From: JAJRRS01 sp965230275
GTDB taxonomy: Bacteria > Planctomycetota > Phycisphaerae > Phycisphaerales > Phycisphaeraceae
DNA length: 64,000 nt
Assembly: GCA_965230275.1 (NCBI GenBank)
Contig: CBDDKO010000002.1
Location: forward strand, 496,001 to 560,000
Direction: 5' to 3'
The translations under genes and the position numbers were made by a program. This document shows positions 44,117 to 52,757 of this stretch, one piece after another (position 1 is the stretch's first letter; every line of letters starts with the position of its first letter). The notes under the pieces are model-generated. The model was given only the letters and a program-made list of their open reading frames with translations. It searched no databases and was not told the origin of the DNA.

Positions 44117-44818
44117 TTATGGGCTGGGCAGCTGGATGGTTTCGCCGTTGTTGAAGTCGCGCTCGCCGGTGATACAGTCACAGATCACCTCAGCGACCTG
44201 GTCGGGGCTGAGCGTCTTGTCCGCCGGGATCATGCTTTCGTCGAACATTCCTCGGAGCATCGGCGTCTCGACGGCGCCGGGCGCTACGGCAACGGCTTTC
44301 ACGCCGATCGGCTCGCCTTCCTGTGCGGTGCAACGTGTGAACATGTTCACACCGATCTTCGCCGCGGCGTAGACGCTGAAGCCCGGGAACGGATCGATGC
44401 TCGCCATCGACGAGACATTCACGACGATGCCCGACTGTTGCTGCTTGAATGACGGCCACACGGCGGCGGTCAACAGCACCGCGGCGCTAAGATTCACATC
44501 CACCGTCTTGCGCCAAAGCTCGGGGGTGATCTGTTCAATCGATGTCAACTCGGCGTAGCCGGCGCTGTGTACCAATGCGTCGATCCGGCCAAAGCTGGCG
44601 ACCACGTCTTCGATGAGCATGCGGACGGCCTTGGGATCGGCTACGTCAGCGGGGTATACAAACGTATCGCCCTCGACGTGCTCGGCGGTCTCCTCGAGCC
44701 TATCCCGGCTGCGTGAAACCAGCACGACACAGTAGCCCGCCTCACCGAGTTGCACGGCCACAGCCCGGCCGATCCCGCTGCCCGCCCCGGTTACGATCGC
44801 GATCTTGTTGTCTGACAT
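44117..44818 (-). CDS. Short-chain dehydrogenase/reductase
   Basis: Protein of 233 residues. The Rossmann motif TGAGSGIGRAVAVQL opens the protein; SDR catalytic residues are in VNVSSMAS (Ser) and YAAAKIGV (Tyr-x3-Lys), with NVNLSAAV as expected. It is a classical SDR using NAD(P)H. The substrate cannot be told; the late segment VAVAPGAVETPMLRG is typical of 3-oxoacyl-ACP reductase-like SDRs. It follows mqnE on the same strand after a 42-base gap with a tandem repeat, but a shared pathway is not evident. Confidence 0.9.
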   Translation of the reverse strand: MSDNKIAIVTGAGSGIGRAVAVQLGEAGYCVVLVSRSRDRLEETAEHVEGDTFVYPADVADPKAVRMLIEDVVASFGRIDALVHSAGYAELTSIEQITPELWRKTVDVNLSAAVLLTAAVWPSFKQQQSGIVVNVSSMASIDPFPGFSVYAAAKIGVNMFTRCTAQEGEPIGVKAVAVAPGAVETPMLRGMFDESMIPADKTLSPDQVAEVICDCITGERDFNNGETIQLPSP

Positions 44819-44820
44819 GG

Positions 44821-44848
44821 TTAGTGATTGGTGGTTAGTGGTTGGTGA
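44821..44848. repeat. Tandem 14-base repeat
   Basis: TTAGTGATTGGTGG and TTAGTGGTTGGTGA are adjacent copies (12 of 14 identical), filling most of the gap between the SDR and mqnE genes. A partial third copy (TTAG) follows. Confidence 0.7.
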
Positions 44849-44860
44849 TTAGATCGATGC

Positions 44861-46021
44861 TTAGACGCTCACACTTTCCGCCACGCGCCAATCCGCGCCG
44901 TCGCGTTCGACCGGCCGATAGAGCGTGTCGCGCTCGATGGGATCGTAGCCGGCCTCGATGATCGCTTTGCGCAGGTCGGTGACGCTGACTTCCTGGTGCG
45001 TGCCGCCCGTCTCGTCGTCCTTGCCGGAGAGCTTGGTGATGTCGTACCAGACGACGGTGCCGTCGATGTCGTTCACGCCGTAGTCCAGTGCGACCTGAGA
45101 CATCGGCAGCGTTTGCATTATCCAGAACGACTTGATGTGTTCGAAGTTGTCGAGCATCAGCCGGCTGACCGCGAGCATCCGCAGGTTGTCCAGGCCGCTT
45201 GGGCCGGGCAGGTGTTCAAGCTCCGAGCCGTCGGGGAAGAACGGCAGGGGGATGATGGTCTGGAACCTTCCTCCCCCGGAAGTGCTGCTTGCGAGCGCTT
45301 CGTCCTGGGCTTCACGGAGCAGGCAGAAGTGGTGGACGCGGTCCTCGAGCGACTCGATATGGCCGTAGAGCATGGTGGCGTTGGTCATGAGCCCGAGCTT
45401 GTGGGCTTCACGATGGACGTCGAGCCACTTGTCGCTACGGATCTTGCCCTTGAAGGCTTCGTCATGTACGCGGTCGTCGAACACCTCCGCGCCGCCGCCC
45501 GGCAGTGATCCGAGCCCGGCTTCTTTCAGGTCGGTCAGCACGCCGGCCAGGTCGCGCGGGCGCTTGCTGATCTTCGCCAGGTGCACGATCTCGACGGCCG
45601 TGAACGCCTTGATGTGGATCTTCGGCGCGGCAGCCCGGATCGCCCGCATCATGTCGGTGTAGTACTCGAACGGCAAGTAGGGGTGCAGCCCGCCGACGAT
45701 GTGCAGCTCCGTCGCGCCCCCGGCCGCCGCATCGGTCGCCTGCCTGGCGACGTCCTCGATAGACATCTCGTACGCCCCGTCGTCACCCTTCTTGCGGTAG
45801 AACTCGCAGAACTTGCAGGACAGGGCGCAGATGTTGGAGTAGTTGATGTGCCGGTTGACGTTGTAGTAGGTCGTCTTGCCGTGCATCCGCTGGCGGACAA
45901 CGTTGGCCAGTTCACCGATCGTGTGGATATCACGCGACCGCAGCAGCGCCAGCCCGTCCTCAGCGCTGAGGCGATCACCGGCGTGTACTTTCTCGGCGAT
46001 TGGCTTTAGAGCATCATCCAT
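44861..46021 (-). CDS. mqnE: Aminofutalosine synthase
   Basis: From ATG 46021 (386 residues); an in-frame GTG at 46045 is possible. This radical SAM enzyme joins SAM-derived adenosyl to 3-[(1-carboxyvinyl)oxy]benzoate in futalosine-dependent menaquinone synthesis. The cluster-binding CALSCKFCEFYRKKG (CxxxCxxC), HIVGGLHP, SLPGGGAEVFDDRVHD and MLYGHIES match MqnE and separate it from MqnC. Near residue ~255 the family-typical QDETGGFQ loop is expanded to QDEALASSTSGGGRFQ, and the extra residues are encoded by ACTTCCGGGGG (45273-45283 on the complement). No other mqn gene is in the window. Confidence 0.88.
   Translation of the reverse strand: MDDALKPIAEKVHAGDRLSAEDGLALLRSRDIHTIGELANVVRQRMHGKTTYYNVNRHINYSNICALSCKFCEFYRKKGDDGAYEMSIEDVARQATDAAAGGATELHIVGGLHPYLPFEYYTDMMRAIRAAAPKIHIKAFTAVEIVHLAKISKRPRDLAGVLTDLKEAGLGSLPGGGAEVFDDRVHDEAFKGKIRSDKWLDVHREAHKLGLMTNATMLYGHIESLEDRVHHFCLLREAQDEALASSTSGGGRFQTIIPLPFFPDGSELEHLPGPSGLDNLRMLAVSRLMLDNFEHIKSFWIMQTLPMSQVALDYGVNDIDGTVVWYDITKLSGKDDETGGTHQEVSVTDLRKAIIEAGYDPIERDTLYRPVERDGADWRVAESVSV
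45273..45283 (+). repeat. CCCCCGGAAGT word in mqnE
   Basis: Single copy; on the coding strand it reads TSGG inside the expanded loop of the aminofutalosine synthase. Confidence 0.75.
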
Positions 46022-46091
46022 AGTCAGGGATGATAGACCCCGCACATCCCCCGGGCAATCGCAGGATGGACATATCGCCTGTTGATTGGTG

Positions 46092-46625
46092 TCACGTGGG
46101 CGGGATCATCAAGGCCGTCGGAGGCTCGGGGATACGAGCCCGATCGAACGGGGTCCCGCACTCGGGGCAGCTCGGCGTCTTCAAGCCGAATAACGGGTAG
46201 CCGCAACTCTGGCATTCCCACGGCCGCCACCGAGTGACCCTGGGGCGTTGAAGCAGAGCGATCAAGACCAGCGGGCTCATCAACACGACGTAGATGATGC
46301 TCATGACTGTAAACGGCTGCTCTGCGTCTCTCGGGCTCCATCTTAAGAAGTAGACAAGCCCGAAGAACAGCAAGGACACCGCGATCATCGAGATCGCCAC
46401 GCCCACCGCATACCCGTTCCGACAGAACGCTCCCGAAACGACAAGCAGCAAACCAAAGATAAACAATATCGGTCCGGTGCCGACTACCGATTCAACATCC
46501 ACAAAGACGATCAACACCGTGCCCACCACAGCGTCGAGCCACCCCAGCACAGCCAACACCCGCGCCACCCAAAGCGCGATGACCGCGATCCTGCGTCGCT
46601 TTTCGGAGTATCGGATGATAGACAT
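46092..46625 (-). CDS. Membrane protein with C-terminal zinc ribbon
   Basis: Protein of 177 residues with four hydrophobic helices (residues ~12-140; AVIALWVARVLAVLGWLDAVVGTVLIVFV, GPILFIFGLLLVVSGAF, VGVAISMIAVSLLFFGLVYFL, VMSIIYVVLMSPLVLIALL). The tail WECQSCGYPLFGLKTPSCPECGTPF has two CxxC pairs for zinc and lies on the cytoplasmic side (inference). Proteins with this ribbon, often annotated only as hypothetical, are numerous in Phycisphaerae genomes. No function is known. Confidence 0.7.
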   Translation of the reverse strand: MSIIRYSEKRRRIAVIALWVARVLAVLGWLDAVVGTVLIVFVDVESVVGTGPILFIFGLLLVVSGAFCRNGYAVGVAISMIAVSLLFFGLVYFLRWSPRDAEQPFTVMSIIYVVLMSPLVLIALLQRPRVTRWRPWECQSCGYPLFGLKTPSCPECGTPFDRARIPEPPTALMIPPT

Positions 46626-46777
46626 CTAGCCCGGGATTCCACTCCAATAATTAATCCACAAAGGTCACTACCGCGCAACTGACGTGTACGAGTATACCCA
46701 TGCCGGTGATCGACCGGCATGGACCCGCCATTAGGCGCTTCCTAGACCCCACCCCTCATACCCCATACCCTATCCCC

Positions 46778-47164
46778 ATGCAGATCATCGGACACGGCAT
46801 TGATATCGTCGAGACCTCGCGGGTGGCTGAGATGGTTCAGCAGCACGGGGACCGGTTTTTGTGTCGCTGTTTCACGCAGGGTGAACGCGACTACGTCGCG
46901 GCGAATCCGGTGCGGATGGCGGAGCACCTGGCGGGGCGGTTCGCGGCGAAGGAGGCGGTGCTGAAGGTGCTGGGGACGGGCTGGTCGCAGGGGATCGCGT
47001 GGACCGAGGCCGAGGTGGTGCGGGAAGCCAGCGGCAAGCCGACGGTGAGGCTGCACGGGCGGTGCGCCGAGGTGGCCGGGGAACTGGGGATCGTGCATTG
47101 GCACCTGAGTATCAGCCATTCGGGGACCTACGCCACGGCCAGCGCGATCGGGCTGAGCGAGTAG
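46778..47164 (+). CDS. acpS: Holo-[acyl-carrier-protein] synthase
   Basis: From ATG 46778 (128 residues). It moves 4'-phosphopantetheine from CoA to acyl carrier protein. Family motifs are GHGIDIVETSRV at the start (metal Asp), FAAKEAVLKVLGTG (Glu, Lys) and LSISHSGTYATASAI at the end. A longer frame from 46700 is rejected because the family begins at MQIIGHGID. It is alone between the zinc-ribbon membrane protein and the SPOR-like gene. Confidence 0.93.
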   Translation: MQIIGHGIDIVETSRVAEMVQQHGDRFLCRCFTQGERDYVAANPVRMAEHLAGRFAAKEAVLKVLGTGWSQGIAWTEAEVVREASGKPTVRLHGRCAEVAGELGIVHWHLSISHSGTYATASAIGLSE

Positions 47165-47175
47165 GGGACAGGGAA

Positions 47176-47221
47176 AGGGATCAGGGCTCGGGGTATGAAT
47201 CCTGATCCCTGATCCCTGATC
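47176..47221. repeat. Inverted repeat with tandem heptamers
   Basis: AGGGATCAGG (47176-47185) pairs perfectly with CCTGATCCCT (47201-47210), and CCTGATC is repeated three times (47201-47221). No T-run follows, so it is a weak candidate for an acpS terminator; it may rather be a simple-repeat tract. Confidence 0.5.
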
Positions 47222-47275
47222 TCTGTACCCACGGCCTGTATTCTTCGTGAGTTCGCGGTTAGACTAATTCCTGTC

Positions 47276-48025
47276 ATGAGCGCACGCCGACGCGACAACA
47301 CGCCGCCGTTTGAGATCATGGGGAGTCGGCCCAGTTCACCGCAGGCGTCGGGCCGTGGCCCACGTCCGGGGCGCAGCTCTCAGGGGGGGCGTATCGGGGA
47401 TGTGTTCCGATCCGTGATGGATACCTGGCAGGCGTCGGCCAACGAGCCGATCACGCTGCGGGTACCGCGGGGCATGGCGTTGGCGCTGATGGCGGGGCTG
47501 CTGGGGCTGCTGCTCCTGGCGTACTGGGTGGGCCACAGCCGGGGCGGTTCGGCCACCGAGCAGCGTCTATCGCAAACCTACAATCTCAACGGGGCGGAGG
47601 GTGAGCGGACGCCGCCGTTTACGGTACCCGGCGAGGGCGGGGCGGAATCCGACCGTACGGGCCGTGAGGCGGGTTCCGGGACCGGTTCAGGGGGTTCCGG
47701 TGGGGCGGGTGGCGAGGATACCCGCGTGAGGGGGAGCAATTACCTGATCCTGGCGACCTACCCCGAGGCGGAGGCCCGGCGACTCCAGGCCTTCCTGACG
47801 GGCCGTGGGGTTGATGTCATGGTCGGTATCCGTAATAATAAGGGGCTCTGCCAGGTGATCGCCCTGAAGGGCTTTACCCGGGAGCAGTACAAGGCCGGGT
47901 TGGCTGAGCAGTTCCGCACCGAGATGCTAGCGCACGGGCGGGCCTGGAAAGCAGCCAACCAGGGCAAGGGCGACGATTTGAACACGATGTTCTACGCCAA
48001 GCACGAGCCGCCCGAACTTAGGTAA
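47276..48025 (+). CDS. Membrane-anchored protein, SPOR-like C-terminus
   Basis: Protein of 249 residues. A disordered N-terminus (RRRDNTPPFEI...) precedes one transmembrane helix at ~66-86 (GMALALMAGLLGLLLLAYWVGH). Then a Gly/Ser/Thr-rich linker (~105-155, including SGTGSGGSGGAGG), and a C-terminal domain NYLILATYPEAEARRLQAFLTGRGVDVMVGIRNNKGLCQVIALKGFTREQY, whose pattern of a strand, helix, strand and final tail resembles SPOR peptidoglycan-binding domains. The match is by eye only. A role at the cell envelope is inferred. Confidence 0.62.
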   Translation: MSARRRDNTPPFEIMGSRPSSPQASGRGPRPGRSSQGGRIGDVFRSVMDTWQASANEPITLRVPRGMALALMAGLLGLLLLAYWVGHSRGGSATEQRLSQTYNLNGAEGERTPPFTVPGEGGAESDRTGREAGSGTGSGGSGGAGGEDTRVRGSNYLILATYPEAEARRLQAFLTGRGVDVMVGIRNNKGLCQVIALKGFTREQYKAGLAEQFRTEMLAHGRAWKAANQGKGDDLNTMFYAKHEPPELR

Positions 48026-48070
48026 TTCGACACCCCAACGACCCGCAAGCCCCGAGACACGAGTTTAGCC

Positions 48071-48286
48071 ATGAGCATCGACCGCAGCCTCAAGACCGCC
48101 GGCAACCTCAACCGCCACCGCAACGTGCTGACCCGCGACGAGCGCATCGAGAAGCTCGCCGCCGAGGGTAAGTTCAACGAAGGCGATGGCGACCCGCTGG
48201 GCCTGCCCAAGGTCGGCAACCGCAAGGTCGTCACCGGCGGCAAGACCAAGAAGAAGAAGACGACCGAAGAAGAATCGTCTGAATAA
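48071..48286 (+). CDS. Small basic protein (planctomycete/verrucomicrobia/chlamydia family)
   Basis: Protein of 71 residues. It begins MSIDRSLKTAGNLNRHRNVLTRDERIEKL and continues with GLPKVGNRKVVT and a Lys/Glu tail, matching the TIGR04137-type 'small basic protein' found in Planctomycetes, Verrucomicrobia and Chlamydiae. Its function has not been settled; the basic composition suggests nucleic-acid or ribosome association (inference). It is immediately followed by a Glu/Ser tail and lies upstream of an aminotransferase gene. The presence of this protein supports a PVC-superphylum origin. Confidence 0.82.
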   Translation: MSIDRSLKTAGNLNRHRNVLTRDERIEKLAAEGKFNEGDGDPLGLPKVGNRKVVTGGKTKKKKTTEEESSE

Positions 48287-48367
48287 TCATCCGGTCTCAC
48301 GTAACGCTTCCTCCTTCCGGACGCGGCATGCGCACCGGCCCTTCGCGGCCATAAGCCAGCACACATC

Positions 48368-49528
48368 ATGTTTGACCCCAGTCGATTCATCGCCGACCGC
48401 ACGCACTCGGTGGATGCTTCCGGTATCCGCAAGGTCTTCGACCTCGCCGCCTCGCTGAAAGACCCGATCGACCTGTCCATCGGGCAGCCGGACTTCGACG
48501 TGCCCGACCAGATTAAGCGGGCCGCGATCGACGCCATCGAGCAAGGCTTCAACAAGTACACACAAACCCAGGGCATCGCGCCGCTGCACGAGCAGGTCCG
48601 GTCGCAGCTTGGTTCGCGGTATCCGCTGTTAAGCGATGACGCCGGGCTGCTGATAACAAGCGGGGTGTCTGGGGCGCTGCTGCTGTTGATGATGACATGC
48701 GTGCAGCCGGGCGACGAGGTGCTGATCCCGGACCCGTACTTCGTGATGTACAAGCACCTGGTGAAGTTCGCCGGGGGCACGCCGGTGTTCGTGGATACCT
48801 ACCCGGACTTCCAGCTACATCCCGAACGGATCGAACCGCTGATCAACGAGCGGACGAAGATGCTGCTGTTCAACTCGCCGTCGAACCCGACGGGCGTGGT
48901 AGCAACGGATGAGGCCTGCAAGCAGATCGCCGAGCTATGCGATAAGCACGGGCTGCTGCTGGTCAGCGACGAGATTTACGACGAGTTCTGCTACGAGAAG
49001 ATCGATCACCCGCAGCACAAGGGCGAGAAGGTCGCGCCATCGCCTCTGGACCACAGCCCGAACGTGCTTCTCTTGAAGGGGTATTCCAAGAGCTACGCGA
49101 TGACGGGTTGGCGGCTGGGGTATGCGGTCGGGCCGGCGGAAGTGATCGCGGCGTTGACGAAGATCCAGCAGTACTCGTTCGTGTGCGCCCCGTCGATGAC
49201 GCAGGCCGCCGGGGTGATAGCGGCAGGCGTGGATATGAGTCGCATGGTCGAGCAGTACCGCAAGAAGCGCGACCGTGTCGTCGAACGCCTAAGCGGGCTG
49301 TACGAACTTACGACCCCCGGCGGCGCGTTCTACGCCTTCCCCAAGGTGCCCGAACGCCTGGGCCTAACCGCAACGGACTTCGTCAAGCGCGCAATCGATA
49401 AGAGCCTGCTGGTCATCCCCGGCAGCGTCTTCAGCGAACGCGACACCCACTTACGCATCAGCTACGCCTGTGACGACGCCACGCTCGATCGTGGGCTGGA
49501 CGTGCTGGTTGAGTTGGCAGGCGGATAA
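48368..49528 (+). CDS. Class I aminotransferase, aspartate type
   Basis: Protein of 386 residues. Motifs seen are IDLSIGQPDFDVPDQIK (substrate and PLP loop), NSPSNPTGV, SDEIYDEF (PLP Asp/Tyr) and the PLP Lys in LLKGYSKSYAMTGWRLGYA, with the C-terminal Arg in HLRISYA. This is the aspartate/aromatic aminotransferase fold I group. It is probably aspartate aminotransferase, but substrate specificity is uncertain. The short leader has no strong ribosome binding site. It is followed immediately by a convergent membrane-protein gene. Confidence 0.87.
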   Translation: MFDPSRFIADRTHSVDASGIRKVFDLAASLKDPIDLSIGQPDFDVPDQIKRAAIDAIEQGFNKYTQTQGIAPLHEQVRSQLGSRYPLLSDDAGLLITSGVSGALLLLMMTCVQPGDEVLIPDPYFVMYKHLVKFAGGTPVFVDTYPDFQLHPERIEPLINERTKMLLFNSPSNPTGVVATDEACKQIAELCDKHGLLLVSDEIYDEFCYEKIDHPQHKGEKVAPSPLDHSPNVLLLKGYSKSYAMTGWRLGYAVGPAEVIAALTKIQQYSFVCAPSMTQAAGVIAAGVDMSRMVEQYRKKRDRVVERLSGLYELTTPGGAFYAFPKVPERLGLTATDFVKRAIDKSLLVIPGSVFSERDTHLRISYACDDATLDRGLDVLVELAGG

Positions 49529-49529
49529 A

Positions 49530-50012
49530 CTAGGCTGTATCGAAAGCCGACGTCTTGTCTTCTTTGACCCCAGTTCTTCGATTACGCTTTTTTATGAGCG
49601 TATTGACATACCAATAAGGTAAGTAACACAAACAGGGTGCCGCCATTACATAGTGTAATAGTGACGCCAGAGGCGAAGTGTTAAACCTGGAGACACCCAC
49701 AATCGCGAAACCCAATCCCGCGATGAAGATACTGGCTGTCCGTACCTCTTCGCCTTCCTCCGCCATCGTCTGGGCCAATCCGACCAGAGACAATCTGGCA
49801 TAAACCCACCTAAGCAGCACGAACGCCATAGCGAATCCAATACTTGCGGCCTGTATGAATATAGTGACGTCAGTACGAGTCGCCTGGCTTGGTCGATCAT
49901 CTAACTTAGCCAAGACGCCCTCGATCGAATCCGGATAAATAAGCCACGCAACCAGGAGTGATGCCCCGAGGCACAACGCAACAACTATTAGTTTCATAAT
50001 TCGCATGAGCAT
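49530..50012 (-). CDS. Small membrane protein, four helices
   Basis: Protein of 160 residues. Helices are IMKLIVVALCLGASLLVAWLIYP, VTIFIQAASIGFAMAFVLLRWVYARL, ASIFIAGLGFAIVGVSRF and LLHYVMAAPCLCYLPYWYV. The tail is Lys/Arg-rich. No family is recognised. Composition is AT-richer than the flanking aminotransferase and birA genes; it may belong to an accessory island. It lies convergent to the aminotransferase gene with one base between stops. Confidence 0.58.
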   Translation of the reverse strand: MLMRIMKLIVVALCLGASLLVAWLIYPDSIEGVLAKLDDRPSQATRTDVTIFIQAASIGFAMAFVLLRWVYARLSLVGLAQTMAEEGEEVRTASIFIAGLGFAIVGVSRFNTSPLASLLHYVMAAPCLCYLPYWYVNTLIKKRNRRTGVKEDKTSAFDTA

Positions 50013-50174
50013 GGCTTTAACTTATCGGCGATGTGATGCACGGCGATCATAGTTCGCTCACGTATTTCTCATAGCGGGTCTGGCCCAACGCTTGAAGTAC
50101 ATCTGCCCTGCTCTGGAAGTTTCTTATCGGCCGCCCTGTAATGTGCTTCGAAACTCAAATCGCCCACTCAATTA

Positions 50175-51152
50175 TCACGGTAACACCGACGTGGTCGCAG
50201 CGGGGAGGTGGACGATCTCGCCGGTGTCGCGGCGGAGGATGAGGCCTGTGTCGGGGGCCAGATCGATGACAGTACCCTGGATGACCCGTCCGTCGGAACG
50301 CAGGCGGATGGTCTGATCGCGGTACAGGTTGCGTAAACGCCAAGCCTCGATCATCGGCTGGAGGTCAGATGAACGCAGGCATTGGTCGATCTCACGGATG
50401 ACGCACTCGGCTACGTAGAGGCGGTCTTGCTTCCAGCCATGCATGTGCAGGCTTGTCGCGCGGTGACGAACATCGTCTGGCATGCCGACCAGGTCTTTAC
50501 GTGCCAGGGCAACATTGATCCCGACACCGATGACCAGAGACGTCGTGCCATCCGGGTTGCGGACCGACTCAACCAGAATGCCGGCGAGCTTCTGCTTCTC
50601 GATGACCAGATCGTTCGGCCAGCTGATCTGAATCGGTCCCGAACCGGTCAACTGTTCGATCGCACGTGTCAGGGCCACCGCAGTGAGGAACGAAGCCCGG
50701 TCGATGGAACCTGGCTGATCCGTTTGCGGGTGGTGCGTCAGGCTGAACAACAAGCCCGAACCCGGGGGCGCATGCCAACTGCGTCCTAGCCTGCCGCGCC
50801 CGCCGGTCTGCTCGTCGGCGAAGATCAGCAGCGGCGTGTCGGCACGGGCCTTGACCAGGTCCTGCGTACTGGTGGTACGCTGATACACCTCGATCGTCCG
50901 ACATGGTGAATCCGCCAGCGCGTGATTCAGATAGTCGGACCAGACGCCGAGCCCTGAACGGATAAGCCGTGTGCCGCGCAGGTCGTGTTCGATCGCGCAG
51001 CCGTGAGCCGCGAGCCGGTTGATGCTATCCGTCAGTGATTGAGGCGCTCGTGCGGAAAATGACGGGAGCGCCGTCGCGTCGATCGTCTTACCCACCGCGC
51101 GCAGCAGGTGGTGCAGCAGCTGCATGTCGGGCTGTTGCAGGTCGGCGGTCAT
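50175..51152 (-). CDS. birA: Biotin--[acetyl-CoA carboxylase] ligase
   Basis: Protein of 325 residues. The N-terminal ~80 residues contain a winged-helix-like region (LLHHLLRAVGKTID...), so it may be a biotin-operon repressor as well. The catalytic motif FADEQTGGRGRLGRSWHAPPGSGLLFSL (GRGRxGR) and WPNDLVIEKQKLAGILVES hold the biotinyl-AMP site. The C-terminal SH3-like domain ends VIQGTVIDLAPDTGLILRRDTGEIVHL. It attaches biotin to carboxylase carrier protein. It overlaps the nadC stop by four bases (ATGA), as often seen for birA near nad genes. Confidence 0.92.
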   Translation of the reverse strand: MTADLQQPDMQLLHHLLRAVGKTIDATALPSFSARAPQSLTDSINRLAAHGCAIEHDLRGTRLIRSGLGVWSDYLNHALADSPCRTIEVYQRTTSTQDLVKARADTPLLIFADEQTGGRGRLGRSWHAPPGSGLLFSLTHHPQTDQPGSIDRASFLTAVALTRAIEQLTGSGPIQISWPNDLVIEKQKLAGILVESVRNPDGTTSLVIGVGINVALARKDLVGMPDDVRHRATSLHMHGWKQDRLYVAECVIREIDQCLRSSDLQPMIEAWRLRNLYRDQTIRLRSDGRVIQGTVIDLAPDTGLILRRDTGEIVHLPAATTSVLP

Positions 51153-52051
51153 GATTGGATATCAAGGCCCAGGTCCAGCGCCGGCGCCGAGTGGGTCAAC
51201 GCCCCGACAGAGATGCGGTCCACGCCGGTCTGGGCGATCCCGTGGACGGTCTCGAGGGAGACGCCGCCGCTGGCTTCCAGTTCCACATCGGGCGCGACAT
51301 TGTCTCGCATCGTGACAGCCTCGCTCAACTGCTCGTTGGTCATGTTGTCCAGCAGCACCAGGTCAATATCCGCGGGTAGCACCTGCTTCAGTTGCTCCAG
51401 CGTATCGACCTCAATCATGACGAACTTCAGGTCGGCGTACGTCGTTCGGGCGAGGCGTGCGGCTTGGTTTACAGCCGGGCAGAGTTGGTCGGGCTCGACG
51501 TGAGCGAGGTGATTGTCTTTCAGCAGGACGGCGTCGTAGAGGCCCATGCGGTGTGTCCCACCACCACCGCAGGCAACCGCGTACTTCTGCACGGCCCTGA
51601 GTCCGGGAAGCGTCTTGCGCGTGTCATAGATACCGGCACGTGTGCCTTTGACCTGCTCGACATATCGGGCGGTCAGCGTGGCGATACCGGATAGGTGCGT
51701 GATGAGATTCAGTGCGACGCGCTCGACGGCGAGGATATCTCGCAGGAAACCGGTCAGTGTCGCGACCGGCTGATCGGGCGAGATTGCGGAGCCGTCCCGG
51801 CAATGGATCGCGGTATCGATGCTGACGCCGTAGGTCTGCAGGACGGTCGGAAGCAGGGCCACGCCGGCAAGTCGGCCGGGCTGTCGCGCGACGATTGTAG
51901 CTTCGGCTTCAAGGTCCTCGGGGATGAAGAGCGTGCTGGTGACATCGACATGATCGGGGCCGAGGTCTTCGTCCCGCGCCTGCTGGATCAGACCGGCGAG
52001 GTCGCTGGCCGAGGCGTAGTCTTCGATCTGGGGAGGGCTTTCAAGATTCAA
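51149..52051 (-). CDS. nadC: Nicotinate-nucleotide pyrophosphorylase (carboxylating)
   Basis: Protein of 300 residues, full length. It makes nicotinate mononucleotide from quinolinate and PRPP in NAD synthesis. Motifs are EDLGPDHVDVTSTLFIPED, GRLAGVALLP, DTRKTLPGLRAVQKYAVACGGGGTHRMGLYDAVLLKDNH and the C-terminal VELEASGGVSLETVHGIAQTGVDRISVGALTHS. The birA start overlaps its stop. The gene starts close to the ASCH gene stop (25 bases). Confidence 0.95.
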   Translation of the reverse strand: MNLESPPQIEDYASASDLAGLIQQARDEDLGPDHVDVTSTLFIPEDLEAEATIVARQPGRLAGVALLPTVLQTYGVSIDTAIHCRDGSAISPDQPVATLTGFLRDILAVERVALNLITHLSGIATLTARYVEQVKGTRAGIYDTRKTLPGLRAVQKYAVACGGGGTHRMGLYDAVLLKDNHLAHVEPDQLCPAVNQAARLARTTYADLKFVMIEVDTLEQLKQVLPADIDLVLLDNMTNEQLSEAVTMRDNVAPDVELEASGGVSLETVHGIAQTGVDRISVGALTHSAPALDLGLDIQS

Positions 52052-52075
52052 GGCGGATGGCTGCTTTTTTGGCTG

Positions 52076-52741
52076 TCAGTTTTTATGGAAAGTCACACGA
52101 TACCGCCGCCCGCCCAGCGCGACAAAGCGGACGGTGTCCCCGGGAGTGAGCCGATGCGCTTGATAATAGGCGCCCCAGCCGCGCCAGCGGAGCATCGGCT
52201 TACCGTCGGCGAACGCGGTGTCGATGGTCTGGCCGTCGGGCAGGATCAGTGTCAGCGGGCGACGCCGGGTGGCCGGTGAGGAGCGGGGGAGGGACAGGTA
52301 GCGGTTGCGGATCGCGCCGCCTGTGAGTGTGACATCCATGATCGGGCTGAGCTTGTCATCGACGACGTGCCAGGCCCGCATGGATTTGGGGTAAACAGGC
52401 CCGACATCGATCGGTTCTACCCGCATAAGCTCCACAAAGACTGCGAACCGGCTGTCACGCTTCAACTGCCAGTAGTCGTCGTTGCCGCACACGGCCTTGT
52501 CGTATTGCTTTCGCAGGCGCTTGATGGCTGCAGATGACAGGTCCCGGTGCTGATCGATATTCCCTGCCAATGCGGTCGCCATGAACGGTCCAGCTGAGGC
52601 TTTCAGGAAGATACGGTCGCCGGGCTTGATCGCGTCGTAGGGGGGCTGCGTTGTACGCGTCAGCCGGCTCTCGACGGTCTTTTGCCCGGAGAGGATCAGC
52701 TTGAGGTACGGCCGCTTGAGGATCGCGACGTGGATCGGCAT
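52076..52741 (-). CDS. ASCH-domain protein
   Basis: From ATG 52741 (221 residues); a longer frame to 52789 overlaps the permease gene and is not needed. The N-terminal ~110 residues are an ASCH fold (LKRPYLKLILSGQKTVESRL, then KPGDRIFLKAS), a PUA-like RNA-binding domain. The C-terminal ~80 residues are a second small beta-rich unit (GQTIDTAFADGKPMLRWRGWGAYYQAHRLTPGDTVRFVALGGRRYRVTF). RNA binding, perhaps linked to modified nucleosides or tRNA, is inferred only from the fold. It follows the TauE/SafE gene on the same strand, with a 16-base gap. Confidence 0.75.
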   Translation of the reverse strand: MPIHVAILKRPYLKLILSGQKTVESRLTRTTQPPYDAIKPGDRIFLKASAGPFMATALAGNIDQHRDLSSAAIKRLRKQYDKAVCGNDDYWQLKRDSRFAVFVELMRVEPIDVGPVYPKSMRAWHVVDDKLSPIMDVTLTGGAIRNRYLSLPRSSPATRRRPLTLILPDGQTIDTAFADGKPMLRWRGWGAYYQAHRLTPGDTVRFVALGGRRYRVTFHKN

Positions 52742-52757
52742 TGAAACATCGTATCGG

